Origin: Trachythela sp. YZ-2020
Lineage: Eukaryota; Cnidaria; Anthozoa; Malacalcyonacea; Clavulariidae
Length of the DNA stretch: 64,000 bases
Reading direction: 5' to 3'
Assembly (NCBI GenBank): GCA_016169945.1
Contig: JADLSH010000393.1
Span: 6,899,501-6,963,500 of the forward strand
The translations under genes and the position numbers were made by a program. The notes under the pieces are model-generated. The model did no database searches. It saw nothing but the letters and a program-made list of their open reading frames with translations, and had not been told where the DNA came from. This document shows, in pieces, positions 22,398 to 34,440 of the stretch. How positions within the stretch are numbered: position 1 is the first letter of the stretch; each line of letters starts with the position of its first letter.

Positions 22398-23985
22398 TAT
22401 TTTTAAAAGAAATGTAAAGGAGCCAGATAGCAGATCCGAACACTCGTCTTTTAATCTATTTCTGATTTAATCGAGCTTGGCATTAACATTAGTTTCTAAG
22501 TAGGCAATATAATTACCGTTTGAAACAAATTGCAATACAACTTGTCTCCATTTCAATTATTCTAACTAATTCTATATTTAATTAAAGTTCATAAATTCAG
22601 CCGTGTTTAGATTTCAAGTTCAGGTCGAGGTCAAGGGCAAGGCAAATAGGTAAAAATGTACATCTCACTTCATATTATGCCGTAAACAAAGCATAAATCC
22701 TTTTTATACTTCTATCTCGAGAAAAAAAATAAATAGATTTCCCCTTAGGCCATAAAAAATTATGAATTCCTTCCCACCTCGTATTTTAATTTCATCAGTG
22801 TTTGGGGAGTTCCTGTGAGTGCTGTGCAGGAAGAGAAAACTACCTTAATCAATGCTTTGGATGACGATGGCTATTTGGTTATCAGACCGTCCAAGGTAAT
22901 ACACAAGCATAAACTGGCAGAAACAATAAGAATGCCAAATGAAAACAGTGAAGTGATTGCGCCAACTGAAGCCAAAGGACCGGAAATGAAATAAGTCAAG
23001 AAAGCGAAACTGCAGCAATATACGCTGATGTCATACTTTGGGATGTCAAGTAAACCCAAAGTAAGTAGTGCTAACGCATCTGTCTTTTGCAGACTATTTT
23101 TACTTGTTACCCATGTTTACCCTTATTGTTTTCAACTTTTTATGGTATTTATGTTATAATACAAATAGATTATTGTATTGTTGTAATTTTGTGTTTGTGG
23201 GAAACAACACAATTATTTATCAAAGCTTTTGATCTGTGATACTGGATCATCAGTGGAAACATGCGAGAATAAGAAAGCTTTGGTAAATTAATGATTGTGG
23301 TGTTATCCACATAAACAAAATTAATTATTTTTATCACAATTCAAACAACATATAAATATTAAATGTTCCACCCATGAGTATCTCAGTTAATCGAAACCGA
23401 CTGTACAAAGTCTAAGAAGTCTATAAGCATGACACGGCTAAATTATCGTTGCTCGTGTAACCACTTCGCTTACGTGAAATTTGACCTGTTGTGTTGCTGG
23501 CGCGAGAAAAAAATCGCACGTGTCACTCGATCTTTAATTCATATGTGATCAGATGTTAGGAGTCTCTCTTGGATGAAAATTGAAATAATGAGCCTTGGGA
23601 TTTTGTATTGTCTAATGTCATGATGCGTTTGACTATATATATATATAGTCCATAATTAATCTAATGCATGTATAATATATGACCTTCATGCTTGACCACA
23701 TTGCTAATATTTTCTTCCAAATACAAGTGTTAGTTTGAATTTTTTTTAATATATGGCCATGGAGATTGAACTGTAGTTTTACATATAAATATGCATATGT
23801 CTGCATCACATATTATCAGTATTAGGTTTCATTAAGTTCAATGACTTGCGGCTTTGCATTCTCGCTTCTTTAGATTACACATGCTGCTTCCCAATAACCC
23901 CCAATACCCACAATTGACGTTTCAGGCTATAGGCAAGCGAGGAAAAATAAAATAAAAATCATAAAAAATCCTCCAGGTAAAAATC
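22398..23985. other. Mostly non-coding; one short exon-like frame
   Basis: At 22811-22994 (+) a phase reads VPVSAVQEEKTTLINALDDD and continues to a stop, preceded by an acceptor-like TTTCATCAG; it has no recognised domain. The rest contains TA repeats (23636-23647) and AT-rich sequence without genes. Confidence 0.35.
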
Positions 23986-24193
23986 ACCGGATAGCACTAT
24001 CCACCGGATAGCGAATCTTCCAACCTTCCTTAAATTGTCCGTTGATTTGTATAATCTAGATTAAACCTGAGCATTTATAAGTTAAAGTTTCTTTTTATTA
24101 ATTGTGGGGTCTACATTCGTAGTTTTATAGCTTTTGGAGCATTTTTACAACGGTCGAAAAATTCGCTATCCGGTGGATAGTGCTATCCGGCGT
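23986..24193. mobile_element. Palindromic repeat with CCGGATAG arms
   Basis: The left arm at 23986-24016 contains CCGGATAGCACTATCCACCG followed by GATAGCGAAT. It is mirrored at 24161-24193 by ATTCGCTATCCGGTGGATAG and TGCTATCCGG. The right arm continues outward as CGTTGATACAACCGCCCC, recalling GGGGCGGTTGTA-type MITE ends. There is no coding capacity. The left outer end is not conserved, so the exact borders are uncertain. Confidence 0.7.
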
Positions 24194-24335
24194 TGATACA
24201 ACCGCCCCCTGTAGCATAAAATCACAACAGCATTATATTAACTAAATTTTCACATCGAAAATCACCCAACTTGGTATGCTCATATTTTGGCCTTGGCTGA
24301 AATGTGACCCAGGCATTAAGCTACCTGAGCAGTAT

Positions 24336-24340
24336 TCTAT

Positions 24341-24371
<31 letters not shown>

Positions 24372-24511
24372 TAAAATACTAAAGTATGGTACATCTAGGC
24401 ACATTGCCAGCTCATGGGTCAACAAGAGACAATGCAGATAGTTTTAACCCATTAACTGGCAGTATCACTGACGAGTGAAATCGTCTGGTGTTAGACAGAG
24501 TAAAATACTAC
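24336..24511. repeat. Two direct copies of a ~50 bp motif
   Basis: Copies near 24336-24384 and 24461-24511 share GACGAGTRAAATCGTCTGG followed by GTTAGA...GAGTAAAATACTA. The GACGA/TCGTC parts form a small hairpin. A related piece is seen near 6549. Function unknown. Confidence 0.5.
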
Positions 24512-25622
24512 ATAAAATATCTATCACAGGTGTAGGGGGGGGTTCAGACGGGAGGAGCTCCAGAGGGGAGGAGCTCCTCTTCGGCTCAGCCCCCTATATT
24601 TGTGCAGATAACATGGTCTTCATCTGGAAAGTTCTTTGATGTGGTGTCAAAATGATTTTAGTAATCTCTTCTTGATCACTTTACTATGTGTGTAAAATAT
24701 ATATTGGGTTCTCCAAGTCTATCACAGTGTTACTCCCACACTTGTACTTGCGTTGGCTTTTCAAGCACCATGCTTTTACAGCCCCCCTTGTTAGCATTCC
24801 AGGACAACACCACTGTGAAGTAGGGCGCCTCTGGACGCACTTGTGCACTGCAAGCTAAAACTAAAGAGACTATTTGTTCGTTTTGCCATTTGCTCGTTTT
24901 GCACTCCCCCATGGATATTTATTTATATTCTGTCCACTTTTGTTTTGCCCCCTTTGGATATTTTTTTTTACATTTTGCTTTGGAAAACCAAGCAAATAGG
25001 ATGCATAGTGTGCCTCTTACCTTGTATTTTCTTTGTTCTACCCCCCTTGGATATCCACAACTCTCCATAGGGGGTTGCGCATATTAAATGAATGGCCCAT
25101 TCATGTTGTGCAGCCTACTTTGTTATTTTACTAATTAATACCAGACAATTTTACTTGTCTAGACATATGTTATAATTATATTTTTATGGTTCCAAGGATT
25201 GTTTTTTGTTTTGATTATAATTCACAAAATATTCACTACCATAATCTGAATGATCTGATTTTGAACATTTTAACTAGTTGCCGGTCTTACAAAATTACTT
25301 CACAATATGATATTTGGCATATTTTAAATCCACTTTATGCAACAAATTTCCTGGGAATATTTTACAAATCACTCCACCATAATAAAAGTAAGATGATGCT
25401 TTCCATTTAAAATTATTTTTCACACTAAATAAGTCATAATTATGCACCTATCAATGTTCAGCCCCAGGGAGGGGGGCACAGGCTACCCACGGGACATTGA
25501 CGGACCTTTGTGTCCCGAGAGTGGGGATTTTTGACATGCATTGAAAATCAGCAGATGAAAATATCAACGACTGGATGGACGACTTAATAGAGCCTGGGTC
25601 GAGTTTTTCATTTCATTGCAAC
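24512..25622. other. No gene recognised
   Basis: Contains G-rich and C-rich low-complexity bits (24535-24595), a short repeated motif around CCCCCTTTGGATATTT near 24950 and 25041, and AT-rich DNA. The last ~150 bp precede the start of the gene at 25623 and may hold its promoter; no TATA box is evident. Confidence 0.35.
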
Positions 25623-26202
25623 ATGGCGTCCACACATGAGAAAACTGTTACTGTAAGTACTGAATTTACATCCTGTTAATCTATGTTTCCATTTCATGAA
25701 ATGTGGTTAAATTGATATTTGAAAACTTGGTCAGAATATCTAGCATTATGTTTTATGGTATATTTTGTAGAAAAATGTGTTGGTTTGCTTCAAAGAAAGT
25801 AAAAAGATTGTTGAGATAAATCTAGAAATAGGACTAGCAGAATCTGTCACAAAGGTTTTCACCAATCTGGCAGGAAAACAATTGTTGATACAGAAATACG
25901 ACAATGGTTGGGATGAATGGCTTGATGTGGAGAGTCCTCAAGATGTAGAAGACAAGGATAAGGTTAAAGTGATTATTAAAGATGACTCAAAATCGCACAA
26001 TTTAACATTAACAGTGAGTTAATTTTTGGTGTACATTATGTTTTTAAAGAAGACCATATTTTGTACATAAAAATATATAAATATCTGTGTCATAGCTTGT
26101 ATCTAAAATTGTTTACTTTTCAATATTACTGTTTAGTCTTCAAGGAATGTTTATGTAAATGAAGAGAAGGTTCACTCTCAGGGAAATATTCAGTTTATAC
26201 AG
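25623..26202 (+). CDS. 5' exons of a gene with a ubiquitin/PB1-like N-terminal domain
   Basis: Three exons join in phase zero: 25623-25652 (start in AACATGGCGTCC context, ten codons), 25771-26013 (81 codons) and 26137-26202 (22 codons), each with clean GT and AG borders. The second exon reads NVLVCFKESKKIVEINLEIG, then TKVFTNLAGKQLLIQKYDNG and WLDVESPQDVEDKDKVKVII. The spacing resembles the ubiquitin/PB1-like start of SAMD3-like and related invertebrate proteins, where a 'D-x-E-D-K-x-x-L/V-K-V' turn ends the fold (family memory, not proven). The downstream exons are not certain: the SAP/MULE-like frame at 27.46 kb is in the right place but its phase does not join directly. Codons are clean, so this may be a functional gene. 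Confidence 0.55.
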
Positions 26203-26227
26203 GTTTGCCATGTTCTGTTTTATTAAT

Positions 26228-26675
26228 ATTTGCAACAGGGCTCTCACATCCTGTTGTTTGGAAATCCTTAGATTCAGGGTAAAAATTCCTTAGATTGACT
26301 AAAATTTCCTTAAAACCGTGACCGAGCCTGGTTCCCAGGAATATGACGCCTGGAAACTAGTGTAAAAAGGCGGGGGAATAGGCGGGAAAAATTAATTTTG
26401 TTATCATCAGTCAAATAGACAATATAAACAAGTGTAAAACAACTGTCAACACTAGTCAGACTCATATTAATAACAACAATTTTTATTTGTTGTCACATTT
26501 TGTTCAATTTTCATGATTTTTGTTAATAAAAGTAAATATTTCAGATAAAATTCAGAATTCCTTAGAAATTCCTTAAAAAATATAATTCCTCAAACAATTC
26601 CTTAAAAAAGTAAAAAAAGGTCGAAATTTCCTTAGTTTAAGGAAATTTCCTTAAAGTGAGAACCCTGATTTGCAA
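26228..26675. mobile_element. hAT MITE with perfect 8 bp target duplication
   Basis: The element spans 26236-26667 (432 bp). Its ends are CAGGGCTCTCAC and GTGAGAACCCTG, inverted with one mismatch. The identical 8 bp ATTTGCAA flanks both sides (26228-26235, 26668-26675). The interior is full of short AATTCCTTA/TTTCCTTAA repeats and has no ORF. It sits just after the third exon of the upstream gene, so probably in an intron. Confidence 0.85.
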
Positions 26676-27457
26676 GTAAGGTACAACACGTTCAAATTAT
26701 TAGGTTTTTTGTACGTTGTTTTCAACACACTTTATACTTTGATAAGTAGGTCAGGTCCCCTAATTTTAATATAACATATTCAAGTCAATACACTTAATAC
26801 AGTACTGTATAGAGTGTTTTCACATATTCCCTTGTTGGTGGCTGATTGCCTTTAAAACTAAACTTTCCTGAATTATTTGCTTTGGTAAATTCTGCACTTC
26901 GAAATTGCCCTCCAAGATGGCTGCTCTGAGATCACATGAAAACACTCTATACTTGGCCATTAATTTTTACATCAACACTCAGTATATAAAACTATGAAAC
27001 CAGGGTCAAATTTAATGTTAGGGGAGTCAGGGACATCTCTTTCTGGGAAAATTTTCAGGCTGTCTGAAATGCATTATGCAGCTATTTTTATGAGGTGTGT
27101 TTTAACAATCTGATGTTGGAAGTTCTGTTTGAGGCCATTTTTATCACCAATTTTGCCTTGTATAGTTGGTGGCAAATGGCATAAACTGGAAAAATTTAAC
27201 ATCATTTGATCGCTCTTAAAACTATCTGCATTTTTTGAAGTTGACCACCATGTGCATGACGCTTACTGAAAATCACTTATCCTGTACAGAATAGCCTGGG
27301 TATGAGGTTGGAGCGTGTGGGCCCTTTGTTCACCGAATTATGTCACCCATTCAATAAAATATATGTATTGTACAGCATACATTTTCACACAATCGTGATA
27401 ATGTTAAGTGATACACAAGAAGAGACTGCTGTTTTCGTTGAGTAGTATAAAATTTAA
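26676..27457. other. No gene recognised
   Basis: Probably intronic or intergenic AT-rich DNA. No domain, repeat end or RNA gene was found. Confidence 0.35.
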
Positions 27458-29027
27458 GTGTCTTATATGATATATTCCTTTGCAATTATTTTAGCTTCTA
27501 CTTATCTACAATACGACGATTTGAAAGGAAAATCGGTAAAAGATCTTCGACACATCGCGAAAGAGAAGGCTGTGAACATTGATGTTTGCGTTGAGAAATG
27601 TGAAATAGTGAATGCCATTCTTCACTCTCCTGCTGCACCGGAACACAATAACATTTCGGGAAATATCAACAAAGCAATAGAAACTGTTTTCATAGATAGT
27701 TCAGAATGTTCATCGTCGCAAGACAGTCTCAACATGTCTACAGATGAGCATTCTCTGAAAGGAGATTCCAATACGGAGTATGACGGGAATGAGCCTACCA
27801 GAAGACGTCATCGAAAATCAAAAGACCATTCTCGTCGGAAAACCAATATTGCAGTGTGGCAGGATATTGACATATTGGAAGTACACAAAATACCACATGA
27901 CATCAACAGACTGGTGGATTTTCAGTTGCCTTTCGAACCATTACAAAGAATGCACAGCAGTAAGGATGGCAGACCCTTAGATCACTCTGGTTTTCACGCC
28001 TATGAAGCTAAGAAAACAGTCAAGCTTAACGAAGAAGGTCTCAAGAAAAAGTTTGAAGGTAATTCAAAGACAACTCCTAGACAGGCCGCGGACGACATTA
28101 TTGTTGAAGCTCTTGTTAATGAAGACATGTCTTGGGGAGATGTGTGAAGACATGTCGAAGAGGAACGAGTGAAGTATTGCAAAAAGAAAACAGAAAAAGA
28201 ATCTCATCCCAGTGGGCAGTTTTGAGGCCGTTGGCGAGCTAAGAAGTCGACCCATGTAAAAAGATCCATTCCTGATTTACAAAGTAAACAATCGCAACCT
28301 AAATGGAGATCCATCATATGTTTTTAAAACAAGCAGAGCACAAGCAAAGTTGGCAGCTGCGATGGGGAGGATTTTCTTTCCAGTGAATACTGCTTTTTCG
28401 ACGGCACCTTTAAGTGATGTCCTGCGTTTGTTACTCTCGGAGCACATGTGTACGTTGAACTGTTGCAAAAAGTAGTCAAAATTGCTACTATGGAATGTGA
28501 GAGTGAATCTACCGAGACAATGATTATATTCTGGACACTTTTGGAACTAAAGAGATTTATCCAAAAGAAACCACAAAAGTGTGAGTTTTTGAATACGTGG
28601 CTTGAATGGTGGAACGAAAGGACGGGACACAACCAGTTGGTACAGCTCAAGTAAATCTATCGGAAGTGTATCATTCCAGCTACGTTACTACTGGATGGAA
28701 AGGTCTCCGACTCGTTGACACTGCTTACAAGGACGTGGTGTTGGCCTTGCGGCTTGAAAGAACTTTAACTTTTTGGCGAAGGAGTGAAATGTCAGGGAAC
28801 AGGTCCATCAGGTACAAAGTGTCGCAAGAAAGACTTTGCTGCACTCTAAACGTGCAAACGAGTATGCTGATGACCTACTAGAAGAGGACTTATCCGATGA
28901 TGATGCCCAAGGAAAACCAGAAGGCCATCATAAAAGCCGCGGAGAAAAAATATCTAGTTCATCCTCTGAAGGTAAAACTCGAGAGCATAAGAGAAAACAG
29001 AGAACGGAGGAAATTGAGAGAGGATAA
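27458..29027 (+). pseudogene. SAP-domain plus MULE-like transposase gene, decayed
   Basis: Frame 27458-28147 starts (after an acceptor near 27493) with LKGKSVKDLRHIAKEKAVNI and VEKCEIVNAIL, a SAP-like helix pair that binds DNA. A basic RRRHRKSKDHSRRK region and IDILEVHKIPHDINRLVDFQ follow. Stops and frameshifts then break the frame, but pieces stay readable: NNRNLNGDPSYVFKTSRAQA (28290-28345), an FFDGTFK piece (28395), then LGAHVYVELLQKVVKIATME (28436-28495) and EVYHSSYVTTGWKGLRLVDT with KDVVLALRLE (28655-28765). The order, with FxDGTxxR...V.L..ME...FW... and later ...EV.H..W....L.L.DAA..D...SLLLE, matches MULE-type transposases. The tail (28836-29027) is acidic then basic. At least four lesions are seen. 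Confidence 0.65.
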
Positions 29028-29170
29028 AGGTTAGTTAATATGTATTGCAATATTTATTTATAGTACAGTATAGTATAGACTTTATTTCACGAGGGTAACA
29101 CTTGACAGTAAGTAAAAAAAAAACTACTGATAAATTCGTGGCCCTCCCTACATAATTACATATATGTATA

Positions 29171-29334
29171 GGTAATAGCATGGTTTCGAGTGCAATTTGG
29201 AAAAAACATGCACAAGTGAGTATTTCAAAGACTATCAAAATTGCACGAGTCCAAAGGACGAGTGCTATTTGAGGTCTTTGAAAAACTCACGAGTGCATGT
29301 TTTTTCAAATTGCATGAGAAATCATGCTATTACT
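29171..29334. mobile_element. Long-palindrome MITE, copy 1
   Basis: Arms TAATAGCATGGTTTCGAGTG... and ...ATGAGAAATCATGCTATTA meet at AGTCCAAAGGACGAGTG, giving a near-complete ~160 bp hairpin. Further out, TAATAATATACATGAAAAAA (29336-29356) pairs with TTTTCATGTATATTATTA (29559-29577), and CTGCACTGCTCTCAGCCAAT (29525-29544) is an inverse of a segment in copy 2 at 49.45 kb. Non-coding; the frames of 67-79 codons across it are palindrome artefacts. Confidence 0.75.
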
Positions 29335-29584
29335 TATTAATAATATACATGAAAAAATTTAACACAAAGAGAATCTTTCCAATCGGAATACTTTATGCAA
29401 ATAACATGAAAAAAAAATGTAACAGGAAGAGGTTTTTTCTAGTCAAAAATGATTTTTGTGCAAATAAAAAAAAAATTTAAATTTCCACTATATTTCCTTT
29501 TTTCTGCACTGTATTTCCTCAAAACTGCACTGCTCTCAGCCAATCAGAATTGAGAAATATTTTCATGTATATTATTAGTACAGT

Positions 29585-30099
29585 AACTATCTGGTTCATT
29601 TCTATCATTTGAACTATCAGCACATAAATAGGCCTTAAAAGCATTTGCATAAATTATAATTGCAATCTATCAGAGTATAATTATTATTTAGTCAGTGGTG
29701 TAAGAATTCTGAATTGTGCAACGCAAGTTACCCTGGGTGGCAGAGGTTTTAGTGGGAAAAAGGCGGGCAAGTCCAGATCGGCCTTAAAATAATTATACTT
29801 AAGGTATACTGTAGAAATTGCTTTCCGTGTTTCATCTTGCCAGCGCGACAGGCTCTCTACTATAGAGTAGATTACTCTATAGAGTCGGCCACGCTGGCCT
29901 CGAAGCTTCATGGTTATGTTTCATAAAGCAAAGGTGCGAGTTTAAAACACTAATAAATAATCAGTGACAGTGGTACTCTTTGGATTTTGTTTATATATAG
30001 GTATAGACCAACATGAAGTAAAGCTTTCTTGAAGTCGCTTAAAAAAGCTGAAGATGATGGGAAATATTTCACTCCTTTTGGAGACCTTCTCGGCTTGTC
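29585..30099. other. No gene recognised
   Basis: AT-rich DNA between the MITE and a Penelope fragment. A small palindrome, CTCTACTATAGAGTAGATTA with ACTCTATAGAG, occurs near 29856-29882. Confidence 0.35.
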
Positions 30100-30400
30100 A
30101 AACCGCAATGAAATTTGTGTTATCGGGAAAACAGGGGACAGATTACACAGTCCAAATTTGTAATTTACCCAGTTGCAGTTGTCCTTTCTTCCTGCATTCT
30201 TCCTTAAACATGTGTGGGCAAATGATCACCGAATTGATTTTCCTAACGGGAAAATTATAGACACAGCCAGTTATCGACACAGATCAACTTTGGAATCTTG
30301 GCATACTGCAAGTACGAAAAACGCAGACAATAATGCAAAACACTTACCAGAACAATATTGGTTCTTACTTAAAAACATTTAAAACTATATCTATATATAC
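30100..30400 (+). pseudogene. Penelope-like element, C-terminal (GIY-YIG side) fragment
   Basis: Two overlapping frames hold SGKQGTDYTVQICN and then HVWANDHRIDFPNGKIIDTA, followed by STLESWHTASTKNADNNAKH and LPEQYWFLLKNI before the stop at 30382. This is the invariant C-terminal end of cnidarian Penelope-like polyproteins (same pattern as 51718-51910 in this window: H-x-W...H.I.F...II-D-A-x-Y-R-x-R-x-T-L-E-S-W-H-T). The RT and most of the endonuclease are absent. Confidence 0.75.
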
Positions 30401-30469
30401 ACTACATCAATGTAAATAATTATTCATCTTTTCACGTAGGCGGAACTGTCACTGTGTCTTTTGTCAGTG

Positions 30470-30498
30470 TATGAATAAATGAATGAATGAATGAATGA
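30470..30498. repeat. (GAAT)n microsatellite
   Basis: About six tandem copies of GAAT/TGAA lie just downstream of the Penelope fragment and upstream of the LINE copy D tail. Confidence 0.9.
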
Positions 30499-30514
30499 TA
30501 ATAATATTTATAAT

Positions 30515-33500
30515 AATATTTATTCAGGCAAACCACCATCACAGATTGTGTTTTTCAGTTTATTTACAATACATAAATTTACGATAATAATATATACTAC
30601 AAAAAAGATCGTGTGTATTACTTCTAGCATTGAGGGTATGGTAATTTTAGAAGTTCGCTTCTAAAAGGACCTAACTGTTCAATTTGTTTGAACAGCAGAG
30701 TTTGCGGAGTTGTATTCCTTACAGCCTTGATAAAGTAGTTTCTGTTTTCCCCAATTTGTCTTAGGTTTGCTTAGGTAGATATCGTCCTTGCGTCTTGTGT
30801 TATATCTATGGTTAGCGGTAGGCAGTTCGAAAACGAACTCTGTTAGATTATTTTTAATTTTATGTATGGTTAGTATTCTGTGAAGATAGCGCCGGTGGGA
30901 GAGTGGATGCCAGTGTAGCTTGTTGAGGGCTTCGGTGGAGGAGGACAAGTAAGGAGCGTCAATAATGCACTTCGCAGCTTTGTTCTGGAGGATTTGCAGC
31001 TGATCCATGAGGGACAAGTTATTCTTGTCACCCCATATGATATCGGCGTAGTCGAATAGAGGGAGAATTAGGGCGTTGTAGATGGTTAGTCGAGATTTGG
31101 TTGGAATGAATGCTTTAACTCTTCTTAACAATCCAATACGTTGGTTAATTTTGGTTGAGATATTGTTCAAGTGGTCAGACCAAGTGAGTACGTTCCCTAG
31201 AGAGTTGGTGGTCATTGACAAATATAGAGATATTTGTAAATGACTTCAGACGGCTGCTACTACCAGAAAGGAGGAACTTGGATTTTGTATAGTTTAGTGT
31301 AAGAAGATTATCTGCAAGCCACTGAGAGATTAAGGTAAGGTCCTCATTCATATGTTTCTCAATGTCTTTGATCGAGTTGGAGGAATAGTATAGTAGGGTG
31401 TCATCAGCGTAGAGTATAATTTTGCTGTGTTTTATAATGTTAGGCATGTCGTTGACGTAGATAATGAATAACAAGGGACCCAAAATGCTTCCTTGCGCAA
31501 CACCAACTGACACCGGTAAAGAGCTGGATAACGAGTCGTTAATGGATGTTACTTGTCTACGGGAGGTGAGATATGACTGAAACCAATTTAGTGAGTTGTC
31601 ATCCATACCAATTGATTTCAATTTGTCTAACAGAATAGCATGGTCAACAGTGTCGAAGGCTTTGCTAAAGTCTAAGAAAACAGATGCTGTGACCATACCG
31701 TTATCAGCATGATCAAGGACATTGTCTGTGAAAAAAGCCAAAGCAGTACTGGTCGATAGTTTAGGCCTGAAGCCAAATTGTTGAGAGGAGAGGATGTTGT
31801 TTGCAGTTAGATGTGCATAGATCTGCGTGTGAACGAAACGTTCCAGGATTTTGCTTAAGATGGGCAGAACGGTAATGGGTCTGTAATTGGACATATATTC
31901 GAGCGATTTCCTGATTTAAAAATAGGTGTTACTTTACCGTCTTTCCAAATCTGAGGGAAGGTAGAGGATTTGAGTGATGGGTTAAATATATGGGTTATAA
32001 CTGGGGCAATAACTGTAGCAGCATCTTTCAGAAGTCAGGCGCTGATACGATCGAGGCCTGTGGATTTGTTAGTTTTTAAAGTCAACAGTTGTTTGACTAC
32101 AGACGAAACTTCGATCTCGTTGAATTTAAATGTAGCATTAACATGGGCGGGTGGGACAGAAGCAAGGGTAGATTGTGTCCATTTTTGTTTAATTGCATTA
32201 GCCAAAGTTACTCCAATACTTGTGAAGAAAGTGTTAAAGAGAGAGGATATAGACTTAGCATCCCTGTGTTCCACTCCATTGGATATTATAGAACTTGGGG
32301 GTGATAATGGCTTGCTACGTGATGTTAACTCATTTAAAGTTTTCCAAAGACCAGAGGGATTTTTGTTGTTTTATATAATCAGATTCTCATAATATTTAGC
32401 CTTGCATTCTCGTATACTCTTGTTTACAAAACAGCGGAGCTTGCGATATGCGGACCAATGGCTTTCAGATTTTGTTTTTTGTGCTTTCTTTAGATGGTAA
32501 TCTCGATCTTGCATTGCAGATGACTTATCTCAGCAGTCATCCAAGGAATGCTAAATCCTTTAACTTTCATTTTCTTGATCGGTGCGTGTTGGTCTGCTAA
32601 GTCTATGAACTGGTTGCACCAGTTGTTGACGGTGACATGAATATCGCTATCATCAACTACAGCCGACCAAGTGGTATCTCTAAGATCTTGTAAGAATTAC
32701 TGTTTGTTGTAATGTTTGTATGAACGGTATGCGATTGTACGTGGGGGAGCTTTAGAGACACCAGCTTTAAAGACGCAGAAAACGATAGAGTGGTCACTTA
32801 ACGAGCAGGGAATTACGCCATTTCGGACAATCCTGTGAGAATTGTTTACAAAAACCAAGTCAATCATCGTTTGCAATGTTTCCGTGATTCTTGTCGGTTC
32901 TCTAATTACTTGGTCTAGGTGGAGTTGACGGGAGAAATTATTGAGCATTTGTTTAGAGGGGGACCAGTGGCTTTTACTGAGGTCAACGTTGAAGTCACCC
33001 AACAAAATAAGTTCGCTGTCGATTCATGAGGTCAGAGTGTGTTTTGAACCATCACTAACATAAATGGCGGTGCCACCACCAATTTTCTCCTGACGGTCCA
33101 TTCTTACTACAGAGTATCCAGGTAAACTTATTTCGGGGTCCGAGATACTTGGTTTAAGCCAGGTTTCAGATGTCGAGAATACGTCATATGGGTTATCCTT
33201 CATTAGTAAGCGGAGGGAATCTATTTTAGGCAATATACTTCGGGTGTTAAGATGGGAGATCATTGTTCCACGTACATTAGGTGGTGGTATGGAAAAACTG
33301 CAATTGGGACCAGGGTTAGTAGAAATGTCATTTGATAGTGATATTAGGATGATAGAAATTGAGAAGTTCATGGCAATACGAAGTCTGCGGATCAATTTCT
33401 TGTCAGACGAGAGAGGTTTGGCGGAGGTTGAGTGATGATTAGTAATGTGAGAATGGGAATATTCCCTTACATTGGGAGTTGACAACAATTGGGATACATA

Positions 33501-33629
33501 CAAGGTTTCATGGTTGAGAGCGCCTGGTGGGGATTGCGACACCTCGCTGGTAAAACTTGACAAATAGAGGTAGAAATGCAAAATAACCATTAAATTATGT
33601 GAGGTCAAAGTCAATGCAATAAACGCCAT
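30515..33629 (-). pseudogene. LINE copy D: endonuclease plus reverse transcriptase, broken
   Basis: The longest LINE copy here. Read on the minus strand, 33629-33024 has a hydrophobic N-terminus and the start of the AP-type endonuclease (HLNTRSILPKIDSLRLLM, DVFSTSETWLKPSI, GGGTAIYV). After a stop and a deletion of perhaps 50 codons, 33005-32697 gives LLGDFNVDL and LSDHSIVF, the catalytic end of the nuclease. 32274-32035 is the linker (VVKQLLTLKTNKSTGLDRIS). 31894-31175 is the RT: NYRPITVLPILSKILERF, FLDFSKAFDTVDH, GVAQGSILGPLLF and catalytic YADDTLLYY. A frameshift near 31200 leads to the C-terminal region (31221-30679). An AATAATATTTATT-type tail ends near 30515. It is a different family from copies B and C: no matching 3' hairpin was seen. 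Confidence 0.9.
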
Positions 33630-34261
33630 AACAAACGACGAGGATAAATTTTGCGCCAGACAAAGGTCAAGATAAGGTCAAGTTGCGAAATGTTATGAAA
33701 ACTGTAGCTATGAGTAGCTGGCTAACGACAATATTCTGGGTATTCGAAGATATACCAGGAGTTGATGATGGAGTTTGAGCAGCGAGTAGGAAGTGTTTCG
33801 ATCACCAATAATAGTACACTTTACAGTCCGTGCAGAATTCCAGATATATAGTAGAGCCAATAGAAACACTTGATGAACGCGGTAAAATTTAAAATACTGT
33901 TACCAGGCAACGAATAACAAGATAGTTCCAGCAACGGTTAATCGATATAAAGTAGAGAATAATTCGAAGTTAAAATGAGTATACCGATAGAAATTGGTAT
34001 GAATGTTGTGCCAACGAACGTTAAATTTTCTTTAATTCGCAGCAACACGATTGAGAGAAATTCCATCTTATAAAACGAGACTAAGATGTCGGCGAACCAG
34101 ACCATATACAGCCAAGTATAAAATGTTGAATAAAACCAGTTAGCGAAGAGATGCTAAATAAATTAGTACATCAGGAAGATTACGATGTATTTAGGAATGT
34201 ATAAACCACAAAGAAAATACTACTCGATTAAACAAGAGTAAATTAGATTTTTATAGGAGGC
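33630..34261. other. Probable 5' untranslated part of LINE D and unassigned DNA
   Basis: No open frame of note. The first few hundred bases upstream of the LINE D reading frame may be its 5' UTR; the boundary is not visible. Confidence 0.35.
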
Positions 34262-34440
34262 TATTTTTATATACACGACCACAACAAGCTTCGGGCCGTC
34301 GTTTGTGTAATTGTAAACCACTGTTATTTGTTATTATTCATTTTAATCAACCCGTTGAAGACTGCAGAGTGGCAGCCAAAAGGTCGTAAATAATAAATAT
34401 TTTAAACCAGAGAACGTCTGAAACTTTAATTATTTGCTGT
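34262..34440 (+). repeat. Isolated Penelope terminal repeat (pLTR-like)
   Basis: TTGAAGACTGCAGAGTGGCA followed by GCCAAAAGGTCGT and, later, CAGAGAACGTCTGAAAC matches in order the pLTR at 51917-52130 (TTGAAGATTGCAGACTGGCA..., CAGGGAACGTCTCAAAA). There is no coding part next to it on the left, so it is a solo or 5'-truncated copy. Confidence 0.6.

Noticed and set aside
24843..25087. Hydrophobic plus frames
   Set aside because: Produced by T-rich repeats; not membrane proteins with any recognisable pattern.
29035..29480. Frames of 67-79 codons on both strands
   Set aside because: Mirror-image translations of a long palindrome.
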